Below, one piece after another: positions 62,802-64,000 of a stretch of DNA of 64,000 bases (position 1 is its first letter; the number at the start of each line of letters is the position of its first letter). Location of the stretch: positions 2,356,001-2,420,000 of the forward strand of contig NZ_CP021138.1 of assembly GCF_002162035.1 (NCBI RefSeq), in the 5' to 3' direction. Source of the stretch: Sulfuriferula sp. AH1 (GTDB taxonomy: Bacteria; Pseudomonadota; Gammaproteobacteria; Burkholderiales; Sulfuriferulaceae). A program made the translations under genes and the position numbers. The notes under the pieces were generated by a model, which saw only the letters and a program-made list of their open reading frames with translations, did no database searches and was not told the DNA's origin.

Positions 62802-63497
62802 TTATTGAGCGATACTATTACCATCAATCCGAATACCCACACCCATAGTGCTTGATACCGATATTTTTTTCATGTACACACCCTTGGCAGTAGTAGGTCG
62901 CGCTTTATTCAAAGCATCCACCAATGCGGCAAGGTTTTCGCGCAGTGCATCAGCGTCAAACGATGCACGGCCGATAGTACATTGCACGATGCCGCCTTTG
63001 TCTGTACGGTATTGCACCTGACCTGCGCGCGCATTCTTAACTGCGTTGGCCACGTCCGGAGTAACCGTACCCACCTTAGGGTTAGGCATCAAACCGCGAG
63101 GACCGAGTACCTGACCCAGCTGTCCGACAACGCGCATCGCATCCGGACTGGCAATAACCACATCAAAATCCATGCGACCGCCTTTAATTTCAGCTGCCAG
63201 ATCGTCAAAACCGACAATATCCGCACCAGCTTCCAATGCGGCTTTTGCAGCCTCGCCCTGTGCAAACACCGCAACGCGTACGGTCTTGCCGGTACCCCGC
63301 GGCAGCACTACTGAACCACGAACCAATTGATCGGATTTACGTGCATCGATACCCAGATTGACAGCAACGTCAACTGACTCGTCAAATTTTGCAGTCGCAG
63401 TTTCCTTAATCAAATTCAACGCATCGTTTACAGCGTATAATTTGGTACGATCAATTTTTGCGCTGATCGCTTGTTGGCGCTTAGACAGTTTAGCCAT
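62802..63497 (-). CDS. rplA: 50S ribosomal protein L1
   Basis: 231 residues: [60 protein letters not shown] and the end [15 protein letters not shown]. Forms the L1 stalk at the E site and represses the rplKA mRNA in E. coli. Starts directly after the rplK stop. Confidence 0.99.
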   Translation of the reverse strand: MAKLSKRQQAISAKIDRTKLYAVNDALNLIKETATAKFDESVDVAVNLGIDARKSDQLVRGSVVLPRGTGKTVRVAVFAQGEAAKAALEAGADIVGFDDLAAEIKGGRMDFDVVIASPDAMRVVGQLGQVLGPRGLMPNPKVGTVTPDVANAVKNARAGQVQYRTDKGGIVQCTIGRASFDADALRENLAALVDALNKARPTTAKGVYMKKISVSSTMGVGIRIDGNSIAQ

Positions 63498-63929
63498 TTA
63501 TGCACCCTCCACTTCAATACCCATACTGCGTGCACTGCCGGCAATGGTCTTAACTGCCGCATCCATATCCGCAGCAGTCAAGTCAGGCATTTTCGCTTTG
63601 GCAATATCTTCTGCTTGAGCGCGCGTTAATTTGCCCACCTTGTCGGTATGCGGCTTAGGACTGCCTTTTTGTATACCAGCAGCCTTCTTGATCAGAATGG
63701 TCGCAGGCGGCGTCTTCATCACAAACGTGAAGCTCTTGTCTGCATATGCAGTAATTACTACCGGAATTGGCAAACCAGGCTCCAGACCTTGGGTTTGGGC
63801 ATTAAATGCCTTACAAAATTCCATGATATTCAGACCGCGCTGACCTAACGCAGGGCCAATGGGGGGGCTGGGGTTTGCTTTACCAGCCGGGACTTGCAGC
63901 TTAACGTAGCCAACGATTTTCTTTGCCAC
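63498..63929 (-). CDS. rplK: 50S ribosomal protein L11 (GTG start)
   Basis: 143 residues, [20 protein letters not shown] and [20 protein letters not shown], with the C-terminal [14 protein letters not shown]. The start codon is GTG at 63927-63929 with AAGGAG 9 nt upstream. Binds the GTPase-associated centre and is needed for RelA activation. Confidence 0.98.
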   Translation of the reverse strand: MAKKIVGYVKLQVPAGKANPSPPIGPALGQRGLNIMEFCKAFNAQTQGLEPGLPIPVVITAYADKSFTFVMKTPPATILIKKAAGIQKGSPKPHTDKVGKLTRAQAEDIAKAKMPDLTAADMDAAVKTIAGSARSMGIEVEGA

Positions 63930-64000
63930 TAGAGTTTCTCCTTAAAATGGGTAATAACGGATCTCGCGAAAAATACTCACCGACCCTCCCCGTGAATTAC
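63930..64000 (-). promoter_or_regulatory. rplK leader, possible L1 operator
   Basis: On the minus strand, 63957-63993 begins ACGGGGAGGG, has GGTGAG in the middle and closes with CCGT, so an ACGG/CCGT stem could enclose purine-rich motifs similar to the 23S L1-binding site that L11 leaders imitate. The window ends before the upstream gene (expected nusG) is seen. Confidence 0.3.

Overview
The window is a chromosomal segment of a betaproteobacterium, probably a chemolithotroph related to Gallionellaceae/Nitrosomonadales. This rests on the uninterrupted rplKAJL-rpoBC / rpsLG-fusA-tuf / S10-spc-alpha ribosomal cluster, beta-like housekeeping proteins, an Isp-type [NiFe] uptake hydrogenase, and moderate-to-high GC. 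The genus is inference.

Layout. Bases 1-6640 hold the 3' end of mutL, a secreted NTF2-like protein and an EXORDIUM-like (Phi_1) secreted protein, the DEAD-box helicase rhlE, a membrane-bound WbpM/CapD-type nucleotide-sugar dehydratase and a SYLF-domain lipoprotein-like protein. Bases 6825-19320 are a complete hydrogenase locus. The maturation operon hypCABDFE runs on the minus strand. A divergent plus-strand operon carries the endopeptidase (hynD), a HupH/HyaF-like chaperone, small subunit (hynS), isp1, isp2, large subunit (hynL) and a nickel permease (hupE). HypA/HypB deliver Ni, HypC/D/E/F build the Fe(CN)2CO group, HynD trims HynL, and HynSL would pass electrons from H2 through Isp1 (cytochrome b) and Isp2 (HdrD-like Fe-S protein). 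The only sizeable gap in the structural operon, between hynS and isp1, is filled exactly by a 267-bp nested palindrome.

Bases 19442-26427 carry a GAF-GGDEF-EAL protein, a cation P-type ATPase gene broken by two frameshifts at repeats (a triplicated octamer and a G8 tract), and a probable NO-responsive pair: a truncated globin behind a promoter with an NsrR-like palindrome, and an unnamed small membrane protein. Bases 26453-34735 hold ssb, a YajR-like transporter, uvrA and a SWIM/SNF2 helicase.

Bases 34749-63929, all minus strand, are the ribosomal/RNA polymerase/elongation-factor cluster, from rplK (upstream) down to rplQ. Promoter-like sequences are visible before rpsL (overlapping the rpoC stop), before rpsJ (inside a hairpin after tuf) and before rplN. 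Leaders before rplK, rplJ, rpoB and rpsL contain hairpins compatible with autogenous control or attenuation. No rRNA, tRNA, CRISPR array, prophage or complete insertion sequence was seen.
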